Shown: in pieces, positions 24,501 to 57,426 of the stretch
How positions within the stretch are numbered: the stretch's first letter is position 1
Layout of the letters: every line of letters begins with the position of its first letter
Assembly (NCBI RefSeq): GCF_041260155.1
Contig: NC_091945.1
Coordinates: forward strand, 27,090,296-27,154,295
Direction of reading: 5' to 3'
DNA from: Ptychodera flava
Taxonomy: Eukaryota > Hemichordata > Enteropneusta > Ptychoderidae
Length of the DNA: 64,000 nt
Notes under the pieces: generated by a model
The model's database searches: none
Told to the model about the DNA's origin: nothing
Seen by the model: the letters and a program-made list of their open reading frames with translations, nothing else
Translations under genes and position numbers: made by a program

Positions 24501-26350
24501 CAGATGACCGTGATTCATGCTACTGAGAAGAGGTTTTTGCTTCTATAGATACCAGTTCAAAAATGCCACCGTAGGCGGCATTTCCAAAGACAATATAATT
24601 CTGTTTTCAAAGATTCTTGTTCAAAAATGCCGCCCTAGGTGGCAGCTCCAGAGACCACTGAATGCTGGTCTGCCACCCAAGGGTGCATCACAGCAAATGT
24701 TTTTGCATCCTTCCTAGAAGCATTGTTTTCCTTTCCTTCTGCAGAGACATTTTTCCAGCATATGGCAAGTGCAACAATTTTTTCAAAAATTCTCCAGCCT
24801 CCTGAATCCAATGGGCCACCTCTTAAGTTGACATTGGGTAGTTTCATAAGGTGGAAAGTGGACTTGGTTCAAGTCTGTGATTTGTGTGAATTGGTGAATG
24901 TTTGAGTGGGGTAAACGCGATGATTTGTGTTCTGTTTTCATGTGAAACGCGTGAGTTGGGTGAATACTATACAGGGGAGTTTCTCCCAGAAAACTGTGTA
25001 TAGAGCCTTAGGGACCGTCTCAGATTGTCGCAGAAGTTCAAGAAACGAAATTAATTCGTTTTGATCAAAACCCCCTCCCCCCTCCCCCTAAACGAAACTT
25101 CAAAAGTGCGAAATGTTCATGTCTGCCTGAGGGTACAATGTTGCATTTTGCTATAGCTACTAAAGACGCATTCCCCATGCCACATTACCATTAAAGTAAT
25201 CGATCAGATTTGACTACTAACAGGGCATTTTACCGCATAAAAGTTTCATTTTATTTTACTTTCCCTTTTTGCATCTGTTCTTTGTCTCTGCAAACACGCA
25301 ATTTGTACTTGGTAGGGGCGGTAAATAAGCGAGAAACTTTGACAAGGGGGCCAAGGCATGTTCAATCATATTAAAACGACTATGACCAGGTGCATAACAT
25401 GTGAGAATAAAGACATCAAGTGGTTAGAGCATACGCTTATAAATAGCACATTTAAAAAAATGATACTTTTGTCTTTGTTGAATTTGATGAGTGAAAGGTT
25501 TAGGATACAATGTTACTATCGGTAAATTGTGTTTGGGGCACAAACGAGATGGAAACGGTTACAAATTTGTTGGCACAAGTGTGCAATTTTTCTTTAATTT
25601 AAACACACGAAAACTTGTGATCACAAAATAAAAGTGCGAAAGTGAAGTTCACTAATTGAATAGAGGTCAAACCCCCTCCCCCCCCTAAACGAATGAATTT
25701 CGCTTTTTGAACTTCTGCGACAATCTGAGACGGTCCCTTAGGTCAGGAAATCTACTGGATTCAACCACAGTTTTGCCTGGTGTAAGTTTTATCCTTCGTT
25801 CACGTCTGACACGGTTTTTTCACAACAGTCCCTCCGTGGTTGGAGGAACTGCGGGACTGTACACATGCCAACGGCGTTAAGAAACTCATGTTACAAATGT
25901 ATTCTATGTTCGGGGCACAAGACAAACATCAATGGAAACTGTGACTCCATCATGGTATTTCACCCTTCAAAAATGGATTTACTAAGGGTTATCAGTAAAT
26001 GTTGTCGAAACTCACACGACTACTACAATCGTCTGGGGTTGAAGGAACCAGAATAGGCTAAAGGAGAGTTTAAAATGACTGGGTCCAATCGCGAAACGAC
26101 CTGCAAGCAAGAGCAATGCCATACCAGGCTGACTACCAGGCGGTGCCGCGCCGAAGATATAAAATGCGAAATGTGAGGAAGTTACTGGAATGCATACTTG
26201 TTTAAGAAGGATCCATGTCAGCAACTGTATGTTCGATAAAGGATATTTTGCAAGTGGTGAATCTATCCTTTTTCGGGTTGTTTTCGTGTCGGAACGCTGC
26301 TTTTTCATCAACTGCCGCAGATCGACTTTGTTTTTCATGGAGGCTGCCAT
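16974..26350 (-). CDS. ZNF830: ZNF830 (CCDC16) orthologue, 324 aa, 10 exons
   Basis: Coding exons in order: 26247-26350, 23954-24053, 22590-22743, 21270-21309, 19943-20046, 19397-19475, 18545-18617, 17958-18035, 17420-17496, 16974-17139. They sum to 975 nt and stay in one frame. Landmarks: N-terminal LRQLMKKQRSDTKTTRKRID then SPLAK, like human NQEELRRLMKE...RKRIESPFAK; a U1/matrin-type zinc finger, C44-x2-C47-x12-H60-x5-H66; acidic repeats with LPIDFFDD (134-141), DFFD (168-171) and LPEGFFDD; the KDPMTEEWEKFKK segment (225-237); and a C-terminal coiled coil ending EFEEFLDWRSKGAWR. Human ZNF830 (372 aa) belongs to the Aquarius/XAB2/ISY1/PPIE intron-binding complex of the spliceosome; the same nuclear role is inferred here. 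Intron 1 is U12-like (separate entry). Confidence 0.94.
18164..18321. repeat. (CT)n microsatellite in ZNF830 intron 7
   Basis: Interrupted CT runs; a pure run of about 58 bp at 18264-18321. Confidence 0.95.
21418..21856. repeat. Inverted repeat in ZNF830 intron 3
   Basis: Arms of roughly 105 bp at 21418-21521 and 21752-21856. For example AGTTGACCGTTTACACTTGC on the left pairs with GCAAGTGTAAACGGTCAC on the right, and AAAGTTGCCGACTCATTTAA with TTAAATGAGTCGGCAACTTT. The loop holds a (GT)n tract at 21544-21582. Could fold into a long hairpin in the pre-mRNA; likely a foldback element. Confidence 0.85.
22744..23953. other. ZNF830 intron 2 with a family-B repeat
   Basis: About 22950-23370 matches dispersed family B; the rest is unremarkable. 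Confidence 0.5.
24054..26246 (-). other. ZNF830 intron 1, U12-type with AT 5' end
   Basis: The 5' splice site is ATATCCTTTATC, an exact match to the minor-spliceosome AT-AC class consensus. Near the 3' end TTTTCTTAAT matches the U12 branch site, 12 nt before the junction. To keep codon 35 as Lys and continue with YNNIDQ, the intron must end ...TTGCAA (AT-AA), or else be read as TATCC...AAG (TA-AG). Neither terminus is standard. The intron contains a TTA-flanked MITE. Confidence 0.7.
25011..25737. mobile_element. MITE, 727 bp, TTA target duplication (PIF/Harbinger-like)
   Basis: Terminal inverted repeats begin GGGACCGTCTCAGATTGTCG and continue to about 50 bp with few mismatches (left GAAACGAAATTAATTCGTTT, right GAAATTCATTCGTTT). 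Flanked by TTA on both sides (25008-25010, 25738-25740). No transposase inside, so non-autonomous. Family inferred from the 3-bp TTA duplication. Confidence 0.88.
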
Positions 26351-27429
26351 CTTGAAAATAACCTAACAGTGTGTGTTTGCTTGTAAAGGCTCACCTCCAA
26401 TTTAAGTACTTGTTCTTGTCTGTATGCTGCGACGACGACCATTCCAGGAAGACTCTTTTCTTGTAATTTCCTGTTAAGTTTTCAACTCGCTATCGGCAAT
26501 ACCAATTTAATTTTAAAATACAATCACACTGAAAACAGCACTGATAAAATGATTGCAGTCTATTTAAGGAGGAATATGACACACGACGTATTCCCGTTTC
26601 CCAAGTGAAAACTCGATGGAGCTCGCAATGCTTTTTAAAAGGTAGAGGCGACGAGTTTGATGACAAACTCTAACGGCAAACTGTTCCATATTTTCAACGA
26701 AGTAAGGTGTGTACATAATGTTTCATATAAAAAATGTTCTTCGTATGCAAAAAAAAAAAAAAAATCTCTGATGAACTCATTAGGCCTACTGAAAGCTTGG
26801 CCATCACAGAAAAATAATGACGGTGTCTGCTTACAACACGAGAAACTCAGCCTCCGAAACTTTCTTGTTGTTTGTTTTTGTTTATTTGTTTACGAATACA
26901 TACATAGAATATATACCTACATTTCTGAACCATGAAGAAGTATGTTTGCTTTAAATAAAGCTATAAATAAAACATACGATGTAAAATGAATATATTTTGT
27001 CCGAATAGAAGGCAGACTTTTTCCTGCTTTCATCTTACATTTTATCTTTTTATTTATGCTTCATTTCAAACAAAAAGGATGTCTTGTATATAGATTAAAT
27101 AATTAAATGATATAAAAATTAATTCATAGGACCTTAATTTATGCGCACAGCCAACCCGGTTCTCCCCTCTCGAACAATTAGGTCATTATGTCCAAAATAA
27201 TCAGGAAATAAAATAGGACACTTAAAGAAAATTCTTTGTTTGCCGTTCTTGGATTTTTGGAAAACCTACCAGCCAGCCAGGGAAAAAAACAAACAAACAC
27301 ATGTACAGTGTATTAACATATGCTCACTTTTTATTTGGTTCCTTGGGGATAATAAATTTTTATTAGTAATAGTGTTAACATTGTGTTTGTTTTCCTAATT
27401 TTCTCTGAAATCTACCAGCACGCGGACGG
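26351..27429. other. ZNF830 upstream region, no other gene seen
   Basis: No TATA box recognised for ZNF830. A-run at 26749-26764. Otherwise AT-rich, unassigned. Confidence 0.45.
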
Positions 27430-27658
27430 CAAACACAGAACTTTATTTAAAGTGCCTTATAGAGAACACAACATACTGGTTGGAACAATCGTCCCCCCAA
27501 AAGAAAAAAATGGAGGGACTGTGTCGGAAACAGTCAGCATAGTGCAACTGACTGTACGGGGCTCAGCCAGCCTTCAACTGCATAGCAATCAAGGTTACTT
27601 TGACTCGTGATCAAAAGAGCATGAACTTCAGAAAGCTTTATTTCGGCACACAGTCCAT
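27430..27658 (+). other. Duplicated upstream block of the lectin genes
   Basis: Shares ordered blocks (CATACTGGTTG, CAGCATTGAGATAGTG-like, CAGCCTTCAACTGC, ATCAAGGTTACTTTGACT, GATCAAAAGAGCAT) with 58530-58680, which lies 0.5-0.7 kb upstream of the second lectin-type gene. An open frame here (27383-27610) has no recognisable product; the 58.5-kb copy is full of stops, so I treat both as non-coding. Confidence 0.55.
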
Positions 27659-27667
27659 GTAGCCGAC

Positions 27668-30600
27668 TACGGTGGCCCTTACACGCCACGGAACTCTACT
27701 ACTTTGAATATAAACTCTAATTTTTCTTGACAATATCTTTAATATTTGTAAGAGATTTTATTTCTCCACCGCAAACTTTTAATTTTGTACGGGCAACTTT
27801 ATCTTAACATTATCTTAACTTTAACTTCTCGAAAGTATTTTTAGTTTTAACAATAAAGAAAAGATGTTTCTCAAAAGTATTTTTTATTTTGTAAAACAAA
27901 CGTAAAATGTTTTCAAGATAACAGAACTCCCCTACACGTCATGGAAATTTATTACTTTGAACATAAACTCATATTTCTTGGCAATATATTTAATATTTGT
28001 AAGAAATTTTATTTCTCCACAGCAAACTTTTATTTCTGAACGGGGAAACTTTATTTTTGGGGTAAACTGTTTTTAAAAACTTTTAACAAAAACACTTTAA
28101 CTTTTAAAAAATAACTTTAACTTTGAACAAAATATTTGTTTCTCAAAAATGTTTTTTATTTCGAAAAGAAGTAAAAATTGTTCACAGCAAGAGTTTAAGA
28201 TTTTTGCTGAGCGCGAACTGAGTTACTTAAATGACATAACCCTATGTTTTTAGAGCAGAAAACTTAAATTCTTAAAGAAAAGTTTTATTTTTCAAGAGTA
28301 AAGTTAATTTCTTTATGGAAAAAAGATTTTCTCAGAGCAGCAAATTGAAATATAGTGAATAAAACTTTTTTCTCAATGGAGAGAAATTATTTTCTGAAGA
28401 CAACAAAACTAATTCCTTCAAGATATATTTTCTACATATGAGTGTGGTTTAAGAATTTGGTAAAACTGAACTGAGAAAGAACGAAAAAGGGATGAAAAAG
28501 TCAAACTTACTTTTCTTCAGAGCGGAATTTATTTCTGAGAGGAGAAATATTTCATGTGAGGGCGCAATTACCTATAATGCATAGCAAACTCTTTCTAGCG
28601 AGAGTAAACATATTTTTGAGAGGAGTAAAACATTTTTCCGACGAGCAAAACTATTTTAACGGCGGCGGAAGTTAAAGTATCCCACCATGCAACACCCAAG
28701 TTTGATGACCCAGAGTCTCCGAGTTGGTAGCCGGTATCAGACAGTTCGTGTTCGTGTCAGCTACATGGACGATCTGCTCTCGAGACAACCATGACTGACT
28801 TCATCGGCTATACGGGCAGGCCAGCCCGGCCCTACCCTGCCTGCGTACGATGCTGTGTGTTGGGGCCGTATAACGCCGGGAACTCACAACATCGTACACA
28901 GGGCTACGGGCACGCGGGTCAGTTGCCACTTGTCTGAGTCCCCGAGAACGGTTTTATGTTTGAGTGATTCGTCCTGACGGCAGACGGTGTGCGACGGGAC
29001 CGCATTGGGGTTCTTCACTGCATGGCATAGCCCTGCGTACAGGTCTGTGTGTTCCACAGACCTGTACGCAGGGCTATGCATGGCAGGGCTGTGTGTTACC
29101 GGCGTTATACAATGTGTGTGATATTCATCTTTTCTTAGAGGAGGAGCCAGATTCGTAATTTATAGAAACTGAAACTGAACCGAGCCCGCCAGATTTGACC
29201 ACAGTCGCGGACTGGTTTGACTTTCACGTGTGGTTGCGGGGTCAAAAACGTGAAAGTCAACCAGCCCGTAAAAGGCATATCCCGTCCGAAAACACCACAG
29301 CTGTGGACCCACAACTACTGTATTGAACCACGCTCGACTGTGGTCAAATCTGGCGGGCCAGGTTCAGTTTCAGTCGAAGACTCTATCAATTACGAATCTG
29401 GCTTATAGAAAAGATGACTATCACACAACATAACATTAACAACACAGCAACTGATGAAGGAATAGCTCTGCATGGCAGGGCTGTATGTTACCGGCGTTAT
29501 GTGGTGGGAGGCCGTATAACGCCGGTAACACACAGCCCATGCAGAGCTAATGAAGGAACCCAATGCGGTCCATCCCGTCGCACAACGTCTGTCTGCAGTC
29601 AGGACGAATCACTCAAACACAAAACCGTTCTTCGGGGACTCAGACAAGTGGCAACTGTTGAACTGACTCGTTTGCGTGCCCGTGCCCATAGCCCTGCGTA
29701 CGATGCTGTGTATTCCTGGCGTTATACGGCCCCAACACACAGCATCGTACGCAGGCAGGGTAGGGCCGGGCTAGCTGCAGTACAGTACGGCAAACCGTCC
29801 GACCCAAAAACCTCGAGGTACTGTACTGCAGCTAGGGCCGGACTAGCGTGCCTGTATCGCCGATGAAGTCAGTCATGGTTGTCTCGGAGACTCTGGTCAT
29901 CAAACTTGGGTGTTGCATGGTGGGATACTTTAACTTCCGCCGCCGTTAAAATAAAGTTTTGCTCGTCAGAAAAATGTTTTACTCTTCCCCAAAATATGTT
30001 TACTCTCGCTAGAAAGAGTTTGCTATGCATTATAGGTAATTGCGCCCTCACATGAAATATTTCTCCTCTCAGAAATAATTTCGCTCTGAAGAAAAGTAAG
30101 TTTGACTTTTTCATCCTTTCCTTTTTCGTTCTTTCTCAGTTCAGTTTTACCAAATTCTTAAACCACACTCATATGTAGAAAATATATCTTGAAAGAATTA
30201 GTTTGTTATCTTCAGAAAATAATTTCTCGCCATTGAGAAAAAAGTTTTATTCTCTGTATTTCAATTTGCTGCTCTGAGAAATCTTTTTTTCCATAAAGAA
30301 ATTAATTTAACTCTTGGAAAAATAAAACTTTTCTTTAAGAATTTAAGTTTTCTGCTCTAAAGACATAAGGTTATGTCATTTAAGTAACTCAGTTCGCGCT
30401 TAGCAAAAATCTTAAACTCTTGCTGTGAACAATTTTTACTTCTTTTCGAATAAAAAACGCTTTTGAGAAACAAATATTTTGTTCAAAGTTAAAGTTATTT
30501 TTTAAAAGTTAAAGTTTTTTTTGTTAAAAGTTTTTAAAAAGTTTCCCCGTTCAGAAATAAAAGTTTGCTGTGGAGAAATAAAATTTCTTACAAATATTAA

Positions 30601-30919
30601 ATATATTGTCAAGAAATATGAGTTTATGTTCAAAAGTAATAAATTTCCATGACGTGTAGGGGAGTTTGTTATCTTGAAAAATTTTACTTTTGTTTTACAA
30701 AATAAAAAATACTTTTGAGAAACATATTTTGTTTATGGTTAAAACTAAAAATACTTTCGAGAAGTTAAAGTTAAGATAAAGTTAAGATAAAGTTGCCCGT
30801 ACAAAATTAAAAGTTTGCGGTGGAGAAATAAAATATCTTACAAATATTAAAGATATTGTCAAGAAAAATTAGAGTTTATATTCAAAAGTAATAGAGTTCC
30901 GTGGCGTGTAGGGGCCACC
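27668..30919. mobile_element. 3.25-kb foldback (near-complete palindrome) element
   Basis: The left half is the reverse complement of the right half at roughly 90% or better where I compared it: TACGGTGGCCCTTACACGCC at the left end pairs with GGCGTGTAGGGGCCACCGTA at the right, AACACCCAAGTTTGATGACC at ~28690 with its complement at ~29900, and the centre is near 29250. Ends are flanked by GTAGCCGAC at 27659-27667 and 30920-30928 (a 6-9-bp duplication, since GTA overlaps the terminal repeat). Arms are AT-rich; the central 1.1 kb is GC-richer and holds smaller hairpins of the TAGCCCTGCGTAC family. ORFs inside are by-products of the palindrome. Confidence 0.9.
29028..29076. mobile_element. 49-bp palindromic micro-element with 9-bp target duplication
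   Basis: Begins TAGCCCTGCGTACAGGTCTG and ends with its complement, GCAGGGCTA. Flanked exactly by TGCATGGCA at 29019-29027 and 29077-29085. It consists only of the two terminal repeats back to back. Confidence 0.88.
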
Positions 30920-30928
30920 GTAGCCGAC

Positions 30929-31829
30929 AATGAGATGCAAATGATATTCGGTCAAGGTCTCCTCAACTAACTTTCGGCTGGTTCTTCACTTTCTACTATT
31001 TTTTAGTATTTTTTACAAAGGCACAGACTTATTCTACCTGCAACTTAAAACTGATAGTGATTTTGTAGCTCATTCTTTACTATTTTTCATAGTTTTTGGT
31101 AGCCGGTAACACACACTTCGTGTTCGTGTCGGCTACATGGACGATCTGCCTTTATTTCGGTCCAGTGAGTGTGAAATAAACATTATATTATTACGTTACT
31201 TCCTCGATAAGGCAACCCTGATTTTTCCCCAAATGAACATTATTTGTTGCATGAACTGTCAAAGGAACACTGAAATTCCCGACAACGGCGGCAGAAGCAG
31301 AAACTGCGATTACATCATTAGTTTAGTCATTACAGGCACGTAAAACTTTACTGCGCACACAGTGTAGTCGCATGTCGCATGTCGTGACCGGTCTTCCATA
31401 GAAATGAATCGTCAATATTTCGAATATTTGTTCACTAATCGGACTCCTTGTTGGACATGACCTTCTGCAGAACACGTGGATTATGTTGACTGTCGAAATT
31501 CGTCGAAATTCACAAGACAGGGGCTTAATAAGCGGCCCAAAACTGCCGATCACACTTGGTGGGTAACTTGTGACCCAGCGTGACCTGTACTTTATTAATG
31601 ATGTAATCTGGTCGATGATTGGCTGAATGCCGGAATACATTATCATAATGAGTCTCCAATTTTGGAGCTGACCCGGACTGTTAACGACATAGTCAGACCA
31701 GACTCCCTGAGACTTCGAACAACTCGATCAAAATCGATCACACGCTCGTAACACAATCCATGCTGAGCTCAGAGAGGTTTTACTGGTATGTAGAGCCTCA
31801 AGGAGTCACAAACAACACTTGCTTGCGTG
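30929..31829. other. Spacer upstream of the lectin receptor promoter
   Basis: Near 31097-31135 a short hairpin (AGCCGGTAACAC ... GTGTTCGTGTCGGCT) repeats a sequence found inside the foldback at 28724-28760. No credible gene. Confidence 0.5.
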
Positions 31830-31837
31830 TATATAAG
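31830..31837 (+). promoter_or_regulatory. TATA box of the lectin receptor gene
   Basis: TATATAAG about 200 bp before the start codon, implying transcription start near 31860. The downstream leader segment GAGTGACGTAGAATAGCCAC has a close counterpart before the paralogous gene at 59.2 kb. Confidence 0.55.
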
Positions 31838-32037
31838 CTGCCGCACATCTCAAAAGACAAGAAAATTACATCGATGAGGGCTATGCAATCAGGGTTGGCT
31901 CATTGTCAGGACTGAGTGACGTAGAATAGCCACACCATTGCAGCTACACATATCCTTGGGTTCACGCCGCCGCGGGAAGAATTTGGTTGTTCATTTTTGG
32001 TCGTAATAAATTAGTCCGTCTTTACAACTTTTCGGTG

Positions 32038-53669
<21,632 letters not shown>

Positions 53670-54605
53670 GGTAACGAATCCTCGCCAGGTGAGATTTTCG
53701 AACATGAGAGCCAGCAAAACAAAAAAGACTGAATGACCGAGTTCCAATTTTAGTATCGTGATCGTATCACATGCCGATGTACGGCTATTAATGGCATTTT
53801 GCCAGGGAGGAGGATTGTCTAAAAATAAAAAAAGGAGTTAAATTAATAGAAAATTTCTGTCGGCCATTAAATGTTTTTATAAAAAAAACACACGAAAGCC
53901 AGCCGAAAAATTCTCATCTCACCACCTGACTACCCTTCTCCAAGGATAGAATGGTATATCCTTCTATGAAATTATAGTGAAATTACAAATACTGTCTTGT
54001 AATTTTTGTTCGGTAATATATTTATTTGCGTACTGATGTTGCGAAGAAAGTCACTTTGCCCAAACTTTGTATTCCCTTCGCCTATCAGAGAGAGAGGGGG
54101 GTTATACAAAATGAGTTAGACAGATATATGACGATAATAATAAGTTTGTAGTTCTTGTAGTCAAACCGTACTGCCTACGGTTTCAAGACACACCAATTAA
54201 GATGCAAACTGTGAGATACTGCGGCCCCGGGAACATCGATATTGATTGAGTGGCGTTCCATGTGCCGAAGTTTTGTACAGAAAATTGCTACCATTTTAGC
54301 GCCGGCAGCAATCGTCCATTGTTCCGATGGCCGCAACCTTACAATATCAAGATTCGCTTTACAACCGTACCATAAAGGTGGCTTGTAAGACTTTTTATCT
54401 ATAAAATAAAACTATAGAAACAGCACATCTCTTTCCTCATTTGCCTTAAACTACCCCCTTGAAAGTTGAATGCCCTTGAGACCATTGACCTTGTAGCAAC
54501 TAATGAATACCAAGAGACTTGCTTGAACGATTGAGACGGCTTAGCTGAAAATGTATTTGTGGAATGACACAAAATCGATACTATTTTACGATGCACGATA
54601 TCTTA
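53670..54605. other. Lectin gene 3' UTR and spacer
   Basis: Contains the candidate AATAAA; nothing else recognised. Confidence 0.5.
53824..53829 (+). terminator. Candidate polyadenylation signal of the lectin receptor
   Basis: AATAAA 155 nt after the stop codon, in an A-rich run (TAAAAATAAAAAAAGG). First canonical hexamer downstream. Confidence 0.45.
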
Positions 54606-56908
54606 GGGACTGGACATAAATTACAGGGGGGGTGGGCCGGTGTTTTTCGAAAAACCGCTGCGTAAAAAATAGTGACCCTTCAAAAGTTCATGCACAAAAA
54701 TTAGTGACCCTCCCCCTTATCCGTGCATGAAAATAAGTGACCCTCCCCTGTTACTCAATACCCCCCAAAAAACCTGCAATGTGTTAAAGACCCCCTTCTG
54801 ACTTGCTATACTTTTTAAGTCGCCCTCCCGAAAGGAAGGCAAAATGTGGCCGATATAACGCGTTGTCCAAGAAATATCAAATCATATGTGTGTGATAATT
54901 CATGTAAATGTACTTTGCTTGAAGTGGCAGGTAAAAAGTGCATGCCTGTACAAAAAATGTAATTTTTAGATTTTATCGATAATGTTGATTCACTATACAT
55001 GTAGTCGACTATAAGAAAACTACGAACGTGTATTTTCCAGTATAAAACTAGCTATATCTGTTCATATACAGATGTTTTATAACTGATATAGATATACTTG
55101 ATTAGCATGGGTTGTTTACAAGTGCACATGTGAACAAGATATTTGATTTTGGAATTTCTGTCAAAATGTTGATCCACTATACATGGAGTATATGACAAAA
55201 CTATACATGGGAGTCTATGACAACACTGTCAAAAATTTTCAGAATTAAAAATTTGCACTATTTGTGCATATATGGACCCTGAATAATTGACATAATTGTG
55301 CTTGATTAGAAGAGGGTGGTAAAATGTGCATCTGTGTACAATAACTTTGTTTTTGGAATTTCGCATAAAATGTTGATCCACTATACATGGGAGTCTATGA
55401 CAAAACTGTAAAAAATATTTTTCAGAATTAAAAATATGCACTATTTGTGTATATATGACCCTGAATAATTGACATAATTGTGCTTGATTAGAAGAGGGTG
55501 GTAACACGTGCATCTGTGTACAATAACTTTGTTTTTGGAATTTCGCATGAAATGTGGATCCATTATACATTGTAGTCTATGAAGAAACTATGAATAATTT
55601 TTTTCCAATAAAAAAATAGGAAAATCTGTGTATTTATGTATGCTTGATTATTGATATTGATGTTCTTGATACGACTAGAGTGGTTACAAGTCCATGTGTG
55701 TGTAAGAAATTTGATTTTGGAATTTCACCGAAATGTTGATTCACTATACATGGCAGTCTATGGTGAAACCCTATGAATAATTTTTTTCCAATACAAAAAT
55801 AGGTAAATCTGTGCATTTATGTACACTGAATTATTGGTACTAATGTTCATGATAGACTAGAGTGGTTTCAAGTCAATGGTTGTGCAAGAAATTTGATTTT
55901 CGCATATCACTTAAATGTCGATTCACTATACATGGCAGTCTATGATGAAACTATGAATAATTTTTTTCCAATAAAAAATAGGAAAATCTATGCATTTATG
56001 TACGCTTGATTATTGGTATTAATGTTCATGATTAGACTAGAGTAGTTTCAAGTCAATGGGTGTGCAAGAAATTTGATTTTGGAATTTCACTGAAATGTCC
56101 ATTCACTATACATGGCAGTCTATGATGAAACTATGAATAACTTTTTTCCAATACAAAACTTGGTAAACCTGTGCATTTATGTACACCTAATTATTAGTAT
56201 TAATATTCATGATTAGACTAGAGTGGTTTCAAGTCAATGGTTGTGCAAGAAATTTGATTTTGGAATTTCACCAAATGTTGATTCACTATACATTGTAGGC
56301 TATGAGGAAACTACAAATAACTCATAGGTTATCTGATCCTAAATTGTTATTCAAAAGTTGTTCGACCTGAAGCTTCCAGTTGTTATTGATGACACTATGC
56401 ACTATTCTGAACAGTTTGTATTCTGTCAATGTCCTCAAAAAATTAAAAAATGTACATACAGCGACATGAACATTTGACACCGACCTATACCCAATGTATT
56501 GTCAATGAGAGAATGATGTCAAATAAGTAATCTCCCAAATTGTTATTGAAAGAGTTATTATAGGGGACAGTTATGCACAATAGTGTTGAATAAGTAGAAA
56601 TCATGACAACTTAAATCAATGTGGCTGCTTGGATCATCAATACATTGTTTATTATACCTGAATTTGCGCCCGAAGGGCGCGCCGAAAATGGTAATGGCAG
56701 AAAATGAAAGTGCCAGGAGGTATTTTTTCTTTTTTCAGTATTCCATAACGTGCACATGCAATTTCAGCTTTGATGCATGAAAAAAGGTGACCCTCCCCCA
56801 TAGGCTTGCACAAAATTTTATGACCCTTCAAAAATGCTTGCGCGAAAAATGGCGACCCACCCCAAAAAAAACACGGCCCCCCCCCCCCTGTAATTTGTGT
56901 CCAGTCCC
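54606..56908. mobile_element. 2.3-kb non-autonomous element with TTA duplication, related to the 43.4-kb element
   Basis: Terminal repeats GGGACTGGACATAAATTACA (left) and GGGACTGGACACAAATTACA (complement of right), running into G-rich tracts and TGACCCTCCCC blocks. TTA flanks at 54603-54605 and 56909-56911. The interior has about eight ~175-bp units (TTTGATTTTGGAATTTCACC, GATTCACTATACATGGCAGT) that are the reverse complement of those in 43397-45138. Confidence 0.88.
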
Positions 56909-57197
56909 TTACAAGGCAGAAATGCAACAAGTATTTGATGCTGGTATATCGATGGATTGAAATGGTATGGGATTTGTGATTGTTTTAACAAATTTGACGT
57001 CTTAGACGGCGGCTTATGAGCCGACCACAGAACACCATCAGCATTGCACTCTGACTCAACAAACCAATTTCTCACTTTTCATTCCATTCCATTCATTCAT
57101 TAATTTATTAACGCATTCATTTGCACTGTTTTTGTACACTAACTGCCGCTCAGGGCTATCTTGACGTCCACTCTAATGTTAATATTTGGTGATTTAG

Positions 57198-57425
57198 TTT
57201 AAAGGGAAACAGTCGTCGGAACTGCGCCTGTGCGGGTTTCTTGTTTACAAACAATGTTGTTCGTGCACGATATGCACCTCATCATCATAGCTTTAACATT
57301 TATATTATGACAGACATGTTTTAACTTTCATCAATCACCATCGTACCTTGGAGACAGTGTTTACATTGGTCGTGTGGGTCCCATACGACCTTTGAACGCA
57401 GTTCCGACGACTGTATCCCTTTAAA
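57198..57425. mobile_element. ~230-bp MITE
   Basis: Inverted ends AAAGGGAAACAGTCGTCGGA ACTGCG (left) and AAAGGGATACAGTCGTCGGA ACTGCG (complement of right), both preceded by TTT. Duplication ambiguous (TTTAAA on each side). No ORF. Confidence 0.8.
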
Positions 57426-57426
57426 G

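Noticed and set aside
27383..27610. 75-aa ORF (…HNILVGTIVPPKEKNGG…)
   Set aside because: Homologous region at 58.5 kb is riddled with stops, so the shared sequence is better explained as duplicated promoter-proximal DNA.
29414..29866. 150-aa ORF
   Set aside because: Lies within the right half of the 3.25-kb palindrome; no family similarity, and the mirrored half does not preserve it.
31323..31646. 107-aa minus-strand ORF
   Set aside because: No recognisable motif, start context or flanking splice sites.
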